Of a stretch of DNA of 10,137 nt, positions 1-6,622 are shown in pieces. The notes under the pieces are model-generated. The model was given only the letters and a program-made list of their open reading frames with translations. It was not told the origin of the DNA and made no database searches. The translations under genes were made by a program, and so were the position numbers. This DNA is from UPXZ01 sp047974405 (GTDB lineage: Bacteria > Bacteroidota > Bacteroidia > Bacteroidales > Paludibacteraceae): the NCBI GenBank assembly GCA_047974405.1, contig JBKECI010000074.1, positions 1 to 10,137 of the forward strand, written 5' to 3'. Each line of letters starts with the position of its first letter. Positions within the stretch are counted from its first letter, which is position 1.

Positions 1-623
1 ATAATCAAGTTTTGTTTCAATAGATCTTGGATAGGTTTTTCGCTCGGGCGAAGTTTTTTGTCTTCTGGCTGTTTTCCCCTTTGTTCGATATAGGTTTTCA
101 AATCTTTTTTGCTTAACCTTCCCAAATATCCGGTGCCTTGTATTTGTTCTAATTCTTGATTGGAAACACCACCCTCTTTGGCAAGTTTGGTAACGATTGG
201 AGAATACCAACGTTGCTCCTCCGCAGGAATATTTGTTGGTGTTTCGTCATTATTCTCATTAATAACGGATTGTTGAGGGGCACTTTCGGGCTGAGATACC
301 GGAGTTTGTACTTCTTTTTCTGTTTTTTCGACTTGCACCGGTAACGCTACCGAGTTACTTTCGTCCACAACGGCATTGTCAATATCCATATCTATTATCA
401 ACACGGTTTCACCTACATCTACCGTATCTCCTTCCCTATACAGCAATTTAACTATTTTACCTTCTACCGCTGAGGGTACTTCGGCGTTTACTTTGGCGGT
501 AGTAACTTCAAAAAGGATTTGGTCTTCCTTGACAACATCTCCTAACTTGACAGGTAAACTCACAATAGTGCCTTCGGTAATACTTTCGCCGAGTTTAGGC
601 ATTTTTACTTCAAAATTTGACAT
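1..623 (-). CDS. 2-oxo acid dehydrogenase E2 subunit (dihydrolipoamide acyltransferase), N-terminal part
   Basis: This is the acyl-carrying core subunit of a pyruvate-, 2-oxoglutarate- or branched-chain 2-oxo acid dehydrogenase complex in the cytoplasm. It passes the acyl group from E1 to CoA on a swinging lipoyl arm. Only 207 codons are inside the window; the catalytic acyltransferase domain lies beyond the left edge. Residues 1-80 form a lipoyl domain (KMPKLGESITEGTI near the start, EGDTVDVGE near the end), with Lys44 as the expected lipoylated residue in VTTAKVNAEVPS. The common Asp before this Lys is Ala here. Residues about 85-137 are a Pro/Glu/Gln-rich hinge. Residues about 139-181 look like the peripheral subunit-binding domain (SPIVTKLAKE ... 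GTGYLGRLSKKDL). The start at 621-623 fits, because the lipoyl domain begins at once. It lies 69 bases after the lipoate ligase on the same strand, so co-transcription is likely. Which 2-oxo acid is used cannot be told from this part. Confidence 0.93.
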   Translation of the reverse strand, partial: MSNFEVKMPKLGESITEGTIVSLPVKLGDVVKEDQILFEVTTAKVNAEVPSAVEGKIVKLLYREGDTVDVGETVLIIDMDIDNAVVDESNSVALPVQVEKTEKEVQTPVSQPESAPQQSVINENNDETPTNIPAEEQRWYSPIVTKLAKEGGVSNQELEQIQGTGYLGRLSKKDLKTYIEQRGKQPEDKKLRPSEKPIQDLLKQNLI

Positions 624-692
624 AATGATGATCGGAATTATAATATATTTTGTACAATAAGGAACAATATTTCTATTTAGAATGTTTCTATT

Positions 693-1445
693 TTAAATAT
701 TATTAAATTTTCCTCTAAGTATCCATTCTTCATTTTGGTATTTATCATCTTTCAACTTGTTTATCTTTCTTGTCAGATCATTTGGCAAATGGATATGCTT
801 TGTATCGGATGGAGCGATAAAATAGTCTTTTAAAAGTGCTATAAATTTGCTTTGCGTAAAAGAGGGAGGCAAAAAACGGGATATGTTTTCGACAGGGCTT
901 TTGACCGACTTCACATATCTATAGTCTGATTTTTGCAATCCGACTCCTTGCAGCACATTTTCGAGGATATCTAATTTGGAAGAAAAAAGGAGTGTGGCAT
1001 GGTATATCGATTTATTTCCTCTCACATATTGGGCGCACCCCGAGACTTTACGCTTATCTAAATAAATGGCTTGGCGTTCATTGGTAGTAGCAGATAAATC
1101 TATGGAGTGCAGAAAACGTATCAATTGCTGGTTATACTCTTGAAATGACTTTTTCCCGTCTGAACGGATAAAGGAGATATTCACATTTCCCAAATCCTGG
1201 AAAACAGCTCCACCTCCTGAGAATCTTCTGACAATCTTGATATTATTTTTATATGCGAAATCCAAATCTATCTCTGCCGATAAAAGTTGATTTTTCCCCA
1301 CCACCACGCAAGGTTTGTTTTGCCAAATTCGCATGACAGGTTCCGAGAAATGATAAAAAATAAACTCTTCCAATGCCAAATTGAAATAAGGGTCGGTGGA
1401 GGTGTCTTCGATAAAATTCATATCGTCAAGCGTTGATTGAATCAT
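693..1445 (-). CDS. lplA: Lipoate-protein ligase A family protein
   Basis: This enzyme activates lipoate with ATP to lipoyl-AMP and transfers it to the lipoyl-domain lysine of 2-oxo acid dehydrogenase E2 or GcvH proteins. The 250-residue product carries the family signatures: RRFSGGGAVFQDLGN at 73-87 (lipoate/adenylate-binding loop), KVSGCAQ at 133-139 with Lys133 in the expected catalytic position, and YHATLLF at 148-154. It ends soon after a typical WxxxG segment (W241), so it lacks the separate C-terminal accessory domain of the long (about 340-residue) E. coli LplA. Similar short forms can need a partner protein or can act as octanoyl/lipoyl transferases, so the exact donor is open. The longest start is 1445. 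Met9 (1419-1421) is a good alternative, because family members usually begin just before the conserved DPYFNLALEE segment and neither start has a clear ribosome binding site. The E2 gene directly downstream is an obvious substrate. Confidence 0.93.
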   Translation of the reverse strand: MIQSTLDDMNFIEDTSTDPYFNLALEEFIFYHFSEPVMRIWQNKPCVVVGKNQLLSAEIDLDFAYKNNIKIVRRFSGGGAVFQDLGNVNISFIRSDGKKSFQEYNQQLIRFLHSIDLSATTNERQAIYLDKRKVSGCAQYVRGNKSIYHATLLFSSKLDILENVLQGVGLQKSDYRYVKSVKSPVENISRFLPPSFTQSKFIALLKDYFIAPSDTKHIHLPNDLTRKINKLKDDKYQNEEWILRGKFNNI

Positions 1446-1765
1446 TCTAAAATCGTTCTGACGGTTGTGGTATATACCTTTTCAGAGCGTTATCTTCGTG
1501 ATAAGAAATGGCTGATTATTTTTTAGCTTCCGAACAATTTTACGGAAAGTTTAATGGTATAATGCTTTTGATATGAATTTTGTTTTATCTGCATATATCA
1601 ACAGATATATTTTTGTTATTGTACTTATTTTTATGGGTTGAAGTTGTTGTTTGGTAAAAAACCTGTTGTTTTACACATAATATCTTATCCCACAAGATAT
1701 AAAAAAAGGATGCCTTTTGCGAGACATCCTTTTTTCGTTTTTAATCTTATAGAAAACTGATGATA
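1446..1765. other. Gene-free spacer between rpsA and lplA
   Basis: No coding frame is convincing here. The part next to rpsA holds a terminator hairpin (1702-1735), a second short inverted repeat ATATCTT / AAGATAT (1680-1686 with 1694-1700), and a bulged inverted repeat GTAAAAAAC / GTTTTAC (1654-1662 with 1668-1674). No TAnnTTTG box is seen reading towards lplA, so the promoter of the lplA-E2 pair was not located. The nearest approach is an imperfect TATCTTG on the minus strand at about 1693-1699. Confidence 0.5.
1702..1735 (-). terminator. Intrinsic terminator of rpsA
   Basis: A perfect 11-bp inverted repeat (1702-1712 with 1725-1735, AAAAAAGGATG / CATCCTTTTTT) has a 12-base loop. On the minus strand the stem ends in a run of T, as in a Rho-independent terminator. 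It lies 31 bases after the rpsA stop codon and separates rpsA from the lplA-E2 pair. The T-rich sequence on the plus-strand side means it could also stop plus-strand transcription. Confidence 0.8.
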
Positions 1766-3964
1766 TTACGATACTGTTTTTTCGTCGTCTGTTTTATCTT
1801 CTTTGTTTTCCTTGTCCTCTTTTTTGGTTTTAGCAGCTTTTTCTTTTGCCGGTTTTTCTTCTATTGGAGTTTCATCCGATTTTTTTTCTGCTTTAGCAGA
1901 TTTTTCTGTTTTGGCTGTCTTGGCTGCAGCTGTCTTTTTAGCCTCTTTTGCTGCTAATTTTTCGGCAGCTTCTGTTACCATTTGGTCTTTCAAATCAGCT
2001 AATGACTGAATGTCTCCAAGTGTAGTCTTTTCGATGATCGGCGTTGAGGTTTCTTCTTTTTTAGAAGATCTTTTGGCTCTTTTGGAAGTGTCTTCCGTAT
2101 TCTTATCCACACGTTTGGCATCTTCATGGATACGACTGTGAGAAAGAATAATACGTTTGGCATCTTTATTAAACTCAATCACTTTGAATTGAAGTTTTTC
2201 GTCTAATTGAGCTTGCGAACCGTCTTCTTTTACTAAGTGTTTGGGGGTAACAAATCCTTCGACACCGTATGGAAGAGCTACAACTGCTCCCTTATCCATC
2301 ATTTCAACGATTACTCCATCGTGAAGGGTATCTACGGCAAACAGGCTTTCGAACGCATCCCATGGGTTTTCTTCCAACTGCTTGTGTCCCAAGCTTAAGC
2401 GACGATTATCCTTATCTATTTCCAACACTTGAACTTCTATATCTTCACTTATTTTGGTAAATTCCGAAGGATGTTTGACTTTTTTGGTCCAAGAAAGGTC
2501 TGAGATGTGGATTAGTCCATCTACCCCCTCTTCTATTTCTACAAATACGCCAAAGTTTGTAAAGTTGCGTACTTTGGCTGTATGCTTGCTTCCCACCGGA
2601 TAGCGTGTCTCTATATTTTCCCAAGGATCTGACTTCAGCTGTTTGATACCCAATGACATTTTGCGTTCGTCGCGGTCTAGGGTAAGTATCACGGAATCAA
2701 CCTCATCGCCTACTTTCAAAAAGTCTTGAGCAGAACGTAAGTGCTGCGACCAACTCATTTCAGATACGTGTATAAGCCCTTCAACTCCGGGAGCTATTTC
2801 GACGAATGCGCCGTAGTCTGCCATTACTACAACTCTTCCTTTTACCTTATCGCCTACTTTTAAGTTGGGATCAAGTGCATCCCAAGGATGCGGAGAAAGT
2901 TGTTTCAATCCAAGTGCAATCCGCTTTTTCTCATCATCAAAGTCAAGTATCACTACATTGAGTTTTTGGTCTAATTCTACAACTTCTTTCGGATCTGATA
3001 CGCGCCCCCAACTCAAGTCTGTGATATGTATTAAGCCATCTACGCCGCCAAGGTCGATAAACACACCGTAAGAGGTAATGTTTTTAACTGTTCCTTCGAG
3101 CACTTGCCCTTTTTGCAGTTTACTGATGATTTCTTTCTTCTGCTGCTCTATTTCTTCTTCGATAAGTGCTTTGTGCGAAACTACCACATTTTTGAACTCT
3201 TGGTTGATTTTTACCACTTTGAATTCCATTGTTTTGTTTACAAACACATCGTAATCGCGAATGGGTTTCACGTCTATTTGCGATCCGGGAAGGAATGCTT
3301 CTATTCCGAATACATCTACAATCATCCCCCCTTTGGTGCGACATTTCACATATCCTTTTACTATCTCTTGCGATTCCAATGCCGCATTTACACGATCCCA
3401 ACTGCGGGTGGCACGCGCTTGCTTGTGAGACAGGAGCAGTTGCCCTTTTTTATCTTCCTGGCTCTCTATATATACTTCTACTTTATCTCCTACTTTCAAA
3501 TCGGGATTGTAGCGAAATTCGCTTATAGGAATAATACCGTCAGATTTAAATCCGACATTGATTACTACTTCGCGCTTGTTGAGGGAGGTTACCGTACCTT
3601 CTACCACCTCTTTGTCTTTGATAGAATTTAAAGTGTCATCGTAAACTTTTTCGAGTTCAACTCTTGATTTACCTGAAATTACATCTCCTTTTTCGTATGC
3701 ATCCCAGTCAAAGTCCGCTTGGGGTTTTACATCTTCTTTTATCTCTTTTTTTACGGTAGGAGCTTCTTCTATTACCTCTTCCGCCTCTGTATTGTTTATT
3801 TCTACTACAGATTTTACCTCTTTTTGTTCTTCTGTTTGGTCGGCATCAACCGTTGCTACTGTTTCTACAGGTGTTTCGATGTTGTTTTCGGTAGCAGGCT
3901 GTGTCTCTTCTACAATTTCCGAAGTATTTTTTACCTCTTCTACCTCTTTTTCGTTCTCTTTCAT
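1766..3964 (-). CDS. rpsA: 30S ribosomal protein S1
   Basis: S1 binds single-stranded mRNA on the small ribosomal subunit and helps place leaders lacking a strong Shine-Dalgarno site, which fits a genome where such sites are scarce. The 732-residue protein has six S1 (OB-fold) repeats at about 117-181, 198-268, 285-354, 370-441, 455-530 and 545-612. Repeats 3 to 5 carry the classic pattern (GVFIDLGGVDGLIHITDLSW, GAFVEI...GLIHVSEMSW, GVFVEI...GLIHISDLSW), with linkers containing HPWDA, DPWEN and NPWDA. Repeats 1, 2 and 6 are more divergent. It is longer than the E. coli protein (about 557 residues) because of an acidic Glu/Val/Thr-rich head (about 1-80) and a Lys/Ala/Glu-rich tail (about 615-732). 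The start at 3964 is supported by the promoter at 4042-4071, which leaves a leader of about 70 nt. The gene is probably a single transcription unit ended by the hairpin at 1702-1735. Confidence 0.97.
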   Translation of the reverse strand: MKENEKEVEEVKNTSEIVEETQPATENNIETPVETVATVDADQTEEQKEVKSVVEINNTEAEEVIEEAPTVKKEIKEDVKPQADFDWDAYEKGDVISGKSRVELEKVYDDTLNSIKDKEVVEGTVTSLNKREVVINVGFKSDGIIPISEFRYNPDLKVGDKVEVYIESQEDKKGQLLLSHKQARATRSWDRVNAALESQEIVKGYVKCRTKGGMIVDVFGIEAFLPGSQIDVKPIRDYDVFVNKTMEFKVVKINQEFKNVVVSHKALIEEEIEQQKKEIISKLQKGQVLEGTVKNITSYGVFIDLGGVDGLIHITDLSWGRVSDPKEVVELDQKLNVVILDFDDEKKRIALGLKQLSPHPWDALDPNLKVGDKVKGRVVVMADYGAFVEIAPGVEGLIHVSEMSWSQHLRSAQDFLKVGDEVDSVILTLDRDERKMSLGIKQLKSDPWENIETRYPVGSKHTAKVRNFTNFGVFVEIEEGVDGLIHISDLSWTKKVKHPSEFTKISEDIEVQVLEIDKDNRRLSLGHKQLEENPWDAFESLFAVDTLHDGVIVEMMDKGAVVALPYGVEGFVTPKHLVKEDGSQAQLDEKLQFKVIEFNKDAKRIILSHSRIHEDAKRVDKNTEDTSKRAKRSSKKEETSTPIIEKTTLGDIQSLADLKDQMVTEAAEKLAAKEAKKTAAAKTAKTEKSAKAEKKSDETPIEEKPAKEKAAKTKKEDKENKEDKTDDEKTVS

Positions 3965-4041
3965 TTCTGAAAAATGTTGTTTTTTTGTACTAAATTAAAT
4001 TAGTTGGTTAGACATTATGTTGATTATAAAAAATAGCGTGC

Positions 4042-4071
4042 AAAGATACGATTTTTTTTGTGTTATTCAAA
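4042..4071 (-). promoter_or_regulatory. Bacteroidetes-type promoter of rpsA
   Basis: On the minus strand, TTTG (4068-4071) is followed after 18 bases by TATCTTTG and then C (4049 down to 4041). This matches the known Bacteroidetes -33/-7 pattern (TTTG ... TAnnTTTG). Transcription would begin near 4035, giving an A/T-rich rpsA leader of about 70 nt. It is the best-formed promoter in the window. Confidence 0.75.
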
Positions 4072-4222
4072 TCGTTAGAGGCTTTTTGTCGAATTTATTT
4101 TTTAACGTATAATAGTTAAATTCGGAATGTGCAAAAGTTAAAACTCTTAGCTGTCAAGATTCACAACCACTCGTTACACCCACAATGATAACAAAAACGA
4201 TATTTACCAAAGAGTAAAGCTA

Positions 4223-4252
4223 TTTGCGTAAAATTTGGATTTTTTACATTTG
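4223..4252 (+). promoter_or_regulatory. Possible plus-strand promoter in the rpsA / sugar transferase gap
   Basis: TTTG at 4223-4226 is followed after 18 bases by TACATTTG at 4245-4252. This is the same spacing as the rpsA promoter, but it points the other way, towards the 3' end of the sugar transferase. No plus-strand protein gene follows, so it would make a short or antisense RNA. A chance match in A/T-rich DNA is possible. Confidence 0.3.
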
Positions 4253-4257
4253 ACTAA

Positions 4258-4361
4258 AAGTAAGAAGTCATAGGATGGTTTCACAAGTTTACATTTATAT
4301 GGATACCGGATAAGTATAATGAGAATAATTTGTATGAACTTGCATAGTTTGTTGTTTTTTT
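4258..4361 (+). ncRNA. Candidate small structured RNA (about 100 nt)
   Basis: This interval is proposed only from signals. It begins about 6 bases after the promoter-like TACATTTG and ends in seven T (4355-4361). A long stem can form between CAAGTTTACA (4284-4293) and TGTA-TG-AACTTG (4331-4342), ten base pairs with a 2-base bulge. An inner TTATA / TATAA stem (4295-4299 with 4315-4319) can also form. A competing hairpin, 4334-4340 with 4346-4352 (two G-U pairs, 5-base loop), sits just before the T run and uses the same bases as the long stem, so the two folds exclude each other. A 12-codon frame (ATG at 4275, stop 4311-4313) lies inside but has no support as a gene. No known RNA family is recognised. 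Confidence 0.2.
4334..4361 (+). terminator. Weak candidate terminator of the small RNA
   Basis: A 7-bp stem with two G-U pairs (4334-4340 with 4346-4352, loop TGCAT) is followed after two bases by seven T. The stem is weak, so this is tentative. It would end plus-strand transcription before it enters the sugar transferase gene in antisense. Confidence 0.25.
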
Positions 4362-4439
4362 AACGATTACTAATCACTTCACATCTCAACTTGTTTGATA
4401 ATTCTTAACGTGTATTCTCTGAAAGTCGCATAAAAAAAA

Positions 4440-5846
4440 TCAAATACCTTTTCCTTTTATTAAAATTTCAATTGTAAAAATCAATATTTTAAAATCATTA
4501 AATAGAGACATGTTCTCCATATACACAATATCGTAGTTAAGTCTTTCAATCATCTTTTCCAGCGTGTCGGAATATCCTATTTTAATAGGTCCCCAAGAGG
4601 TAAGACCGGGACGAACTTTATACAACAGACAGTAATAGGGAGCTTCTTCTATTATTTGATCAATAAAGTACTGCCTTTCGGGACGTGGACCCACCAGACT
4701 CATATCTCCTTTAATAACATTCCAAAACTGGGGAATTTCGTCTAAACGGAATTTGCGGAGGGTTTTCCCTACAGACGTGATTCTAGCATCATCCGAACTG
4801 CTCAGTCTTGGCTTTCCGTTTTCGGAATTGACGTACATCGTACGAAGTTTGAGTATATTGAACTTCTTGCCATGGTAGCCTATTCTTTCCTGCCTGTAAA
4901 AAACACCTCCTTTTGAGTCTCTTTTTATGGCTATCCCAAAATAAATCAAGATCGGACTGAGCAAGGCAAGCGCAATTACAGACAGCAAAACGTCTAAAAA
5001 TCGTTTTACACTCACTCCCCAATCGGACATAGAGGGTTTGCTTACCTGCACCAAAGGATTGATTCCGTACTTATTAATATGTACCCTGCTCCCCGTCAAT
5101 ATTTCGTACAAGCTAGGAGTAAATTTCAACTCCAAGTCGTATGGAAACAGACCGTTGATAATATCCATAATCTTTTCCTCCTTGGCACCATCCAAAGCTA
5201 TAATAACCTCTTTGACGTCGTAATCGGCAATAATGTCTGCAATGCGGTACAGCGTGCCCACTATCTTCTCTTTTGGAATGGAGTGTTCTCTATTTCCATC
5301 CTGCACAAAACCAACTACGGTATGAAATATGGAATTGCGCCTAATGCCGTCAGCTATATTTTGAGCATTTTTCCCGGTGCCTACAACAAGGGTGTTGATA
5401 GTTATTTTTTTTTGTTTGAACTTTTGGCGAATATTGAGACTTAAAATCAGGCGGAACAAATAGGTTATGGTAAACAGTAAGCTAAACAAAGCCAGTAAAG
5501 AATAATAATAATAGACATACGAGGCTACAATATCATCTATCATCAGCACAAAGAAAATAACGATAGATATAATAAAAGAGGAAATAAGGGTGGTAACAAA
5601 TTCGGCTATTTTAGACTCTTTAATAGGGTTGATGTAGTAGCCCGATAAATAATAGATAAACAAACAGGCAAGTGGAAAAAGAAATAAACTAGTATAAAAA
5701 TCGTAGTTGGGAACAAATACTGATATTTTTCCGGATACTTTTGCATCGTTTACCACTATGCGAAATACCATAAAAAGTATCCAGACTATTACAGATGCAA
5801 CGGTATCGAGCAATACGTATTTTGAAAGCAGTAAACGTTTGTTCAT
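4440..5846 (-). CDS. Undecaprenyl-phosphate sugar-1-phosphate transferase (WcaJ/WbaP type)
   Basis: This inner-membrane enzyme starts polysaccharide repeat-unit synthesis by moving a hexose-1-phosphate from a UDP-sugar to undecaprenyl phosphate. The 468 residues are the usual length of the large polyprenyl hexose-1-phosphate transferases. About four membrane helices lie at 9-31, 50-70, 84-103 and 108-135. A Rossmann-like soluble domain follows with VVGTGKNAQ at 154-162. The catalytic bacterial sugar transferase domain runs from about 279 to the end: KRFLDVLLS with a membrane-embedded hydrophobic segment (about 285-306), FYRQERIGYHGKKFNILKLR (317-336), the RLDEIPQFWNV segment with the expected Asp369-Glu370 catalytic pair, and the VGPRPE motif (385-390). 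The sugar (glucose, galactose or other) cannot be read from the sequence. The gene starts 2 bases after the tsaC-like stop codon, so the two are almost certainly co-transcribed and perhaps translationally coupled. Their divergent neighbours are the export genes. Confidence 0.95.
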   Translation of the reverse strand: MNKRLLLSKYVLLDTVASVIVWILFMVFRIVVNDAKVSGKISVFVPNYDFYTSLFLFPLACLFIYYLSGYYINPIKESKIAEFVTTLISSFIISIVIFFVLMIDDIVASYVYYYYSLLALFSLLFTITYLFRLILSLNIRQKFKQKKITINTLVVGTGKNAQNIADGIRRNSIFHTVVGFVQDGNREHSIPKEKIVGTLYRIADIIADYDVKEVIIALDGAKEEKIMDIINGLFPYDLELKFTPSLYEILTGSRVHINKYGINPLVQVSKPSMSDWGVSVKRFLDVLLSVIALALLSPILIYFGIAIKRDSKGGVFYRQERIGYHGKKFNILKLRTMYVNSENGKPRLSSSDDARITSVGKTLRKFRLDEIPQFWNVIKGDMSLVGPRPERQYFIDQIIEEAPYYCLLYKVRPGLTSWGPIKIGYSDTLEKMIERLNYDIVYMENMSLFNDFKILIFTIEILIKGKGI

Positions 5847-5848
5847 TT

Positions 5849-6412
5849 TTATTCCCTTATAATTTTTACCGTATTTTCCAAGTCCAGCTTGACGATAGAA
5901 CTCGGAAGGGTCTGCGTTTTATCGTTTCGACGATAATGCACGATGTAATCTACTCCGTTTTTTATTTCATTTGATATTTCATCAAAAAAAGTGGGAGACT
6001 TCTCTCCACTTACATTAGCCGAAGTCGAAACTATCGGCTTTTGAAAACGTTCGCATATTTTTTTTGAAAACTCTTCACAGGTTATCCTTATTCCTATACT
6101 GCCATCTTCTCCTACCAAATTTCGAGCCAAATTTCTCCCTTTAGGATAAATGATTGTCAAAGGTTTCGCTGCAAGTTTTATCAACTCCCAAGCCATCGTA
6201 GGTATTTTTTCGACGTAAATATCGAGCTTTTCCGGTGAATCTGTCAAAACAAGCATCGACTTGGTTTCTGCACGCTTTTTAATGCGGTAAATTTTTTCGA
6301 CGGCTGTTTCGTTGGTGGCATCGCATCCGATGCCCCAAACGGTATCAGTCGGGTATAGTATAAGACCTCCGGAGTGTAAAATCTCAATAAGTTTATCTAT
6401 TTCATCATTCAT
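5849..6412 (-). CDS. tsaC: L-threonylcarbamoyladenylate synthase (YrdC/TsaC/Sua5 family)
   Basis: This cytoplasmic enzyme makes threonylcarbamoyl-AMP from threonine, bicarbonate and ATP, the first step in the t6A modification at position 37 of ANN-decoding tRNAs. The 187-residue product is the short YrdC-only form without the C-terminal Sua5 domain. Visible signatures are GGLILYPTDTVWGIGCDA (15-32), the basic IKKR segment (44-47) followed by SMLVLTD, KPLTIIYPKG (83-92), GSIGIRIT (104-111), and STSANVSGE (129-137) with the conserved SxN. The start at 6412 gives the usual short lead into the YrdC fold. The sugar transferase begins 2 bases after the stop codon, an uncommon partner for a translation gene. 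TsaC-like proteins overlap with YciO-like proteins of uncertain role. The preserved PTDT, K-R and SxN residues favour a true TsaC/Sua5. Confidence 0.92.
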   Translation of the reverse strand: MNDEIDKLIEILHSGGLILYPTDTVWGIGCDATNETAVEKIYRIKKRAETKSMLVLTDSPEKLDIYVEKIPTMAWELIKLAAKPLTIIYPKGRNLARNLVGEDGSIGIRITCEEFSKKICERFQKPIVSTSANVSGEKSPTFFDEISNEIKNGVDYIVHYRRNDKTQTLPSSIVKLDLENTVKIIRE

Positions 6413-6456
6413 TTATCTATTTTAACTCTTAACGTATTTAAATGAAAATTATTTTG

Positions 6457-6464
6457 TATCTTTG
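6457..6464 (+). promoter_or_regulatory. Promoter-like -7 box, distal, towards export genes
   Basis: TATCTTTG on the plus strand matches the Bacteroidetes TAnnTTTG box, but no TTTG is seen at the right distance upstream. Transcription would start near 6470 and give a leader of about 160 nt before the first export gene, including the hairpin at 6542-6565. It overlaps the likely leader of the minus-strand tsaC gene. Confidence 0.3.
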
Positions 6465-6479
6465 GCTTTATTTTTGATG

Positions 6480-6487
6480 CAAAACTA
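6480..6487 (-). promoter_or_regulatory. Promoter-like -7 box of the tsaC / sugar transferase pair
   Basis: On the minus strand this reads TAGTTTTG, matching TAnnTTTG. Transcription would start near 6473, about 60 bases before the tsaC start codon. No good TTTG is seen at the -33 distance, so the call rests on the -7 box and its position. Confidence 0.35.
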
Positions 6488-6541
6488 AGATTTTTATGTG
6501 TAAATAGAACTATAAAGAGTATATTTAAACGAAATAAACAA

Positions 6542-6565
6542 TTTCTCCTGTAAAAAACAGAGAAA
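6542..6565. repeat. Inverted repeat in the divergent intergenic region
   Basis: TTTCTC-C-TGT and ACA-GAGAAA form a 9-bp stem with one bulged C and a 5-to-6-base A loop. No T run follows on the plus strand, so it is not a normal terminator. It could be an RNA leader element if transcription starts at the distal box (6457-6464), or an operator-like palindrome. Function unknown. Confidence 0.3.
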
Positions 6566-6613
6566 ACATAAAATTTTATCCCTTTATCCTAATAAATAAT
6601 AATCAGAATTCAA

Positions 6614-6622
6614 TACCTTTGC
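6614..6622 (+). promoter_or_regulatory. Promoter-like -7 box close to the first export gene
   Basis: TACCTTTGC matches the Bacteroidetes TAnnTTTG box with the commonly seen following C, as in the rpsA promoter of this window. No clear TTTG lies at the -33 position. Transcription from here would begin at about 6625-6628, almost on top of the ATG at 6630. That favours the second in-frame ATG at 6648 as the true start. Confidence 0.4.

Larger units (their letters stand above)
4080..4439. other. Gene-free A/T-rich stretch between rpsA promoter and sugar transferase
   Basis: No coding frame of useful length is supported on either strand. It contains an inverted repeat CGAATTTA / TAAATTCG (4090-4097 with 4117-4124), a plus-strand promoter-like pair (4223-4252), a possible small RNA (about 4258-4361), and a small palindrome GATTA-C-TAATC (4365-4375). 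The 3' end of the sugar transferase transcript must lie here. The stop codon is followed on the minus strand by eight T (4439-4432), but no clear hairpin precedes them. Confidence 0.5.

Noticed and set aside
156..660. Two plus-strand open frames opposite the E2 gene
   Set aside because: The minus strand reads as a clear lipoyl domain, hinge and subunit-binding domain; the plus frames are shadows.
666..701. AATATTT / AAATATT inverted repeat and repeated TTTCTATTT between lplA and E2
   Set aside because: A and T only stems with a long loop are expected by chance here, and a terminator between two functionally linked genes is unlikely.
1654..1700. Two further short inverted repeats beside the rpsA terminator
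   Set aside because: They are short, A/T-rich or bulged, and have no T run or promoter context. The strong hairpin at 1702-1735 is enough to explain termination.
3104..3631. 175-codon open frame on the plus strand, rich in Phe and Tyr
   Set aside because: It lies opposite rpsA, whose six S1 repeats are unmistakable. The Phe/Tyr/Leu-rich composition is what the reverse strand of Lys/Glu-rich coding DNA gives.
4090..4124. Inverted repeat CGAATTTA / TAAATTCG as a terminator of the sugar transferase transcript
   Set aside because: The loop is 19 bases, the stem is A/T-rich, and no T run follows on the minus strand. It lies just upstream of the rpsA promoter and could be a site there, but nothing supports a function.
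4275..4313. 12-codon reading frame inside the candidate small RNA
   Set aside because: Too short to judge, no clear ribosome binding site, and no recognisable peptide pattern.
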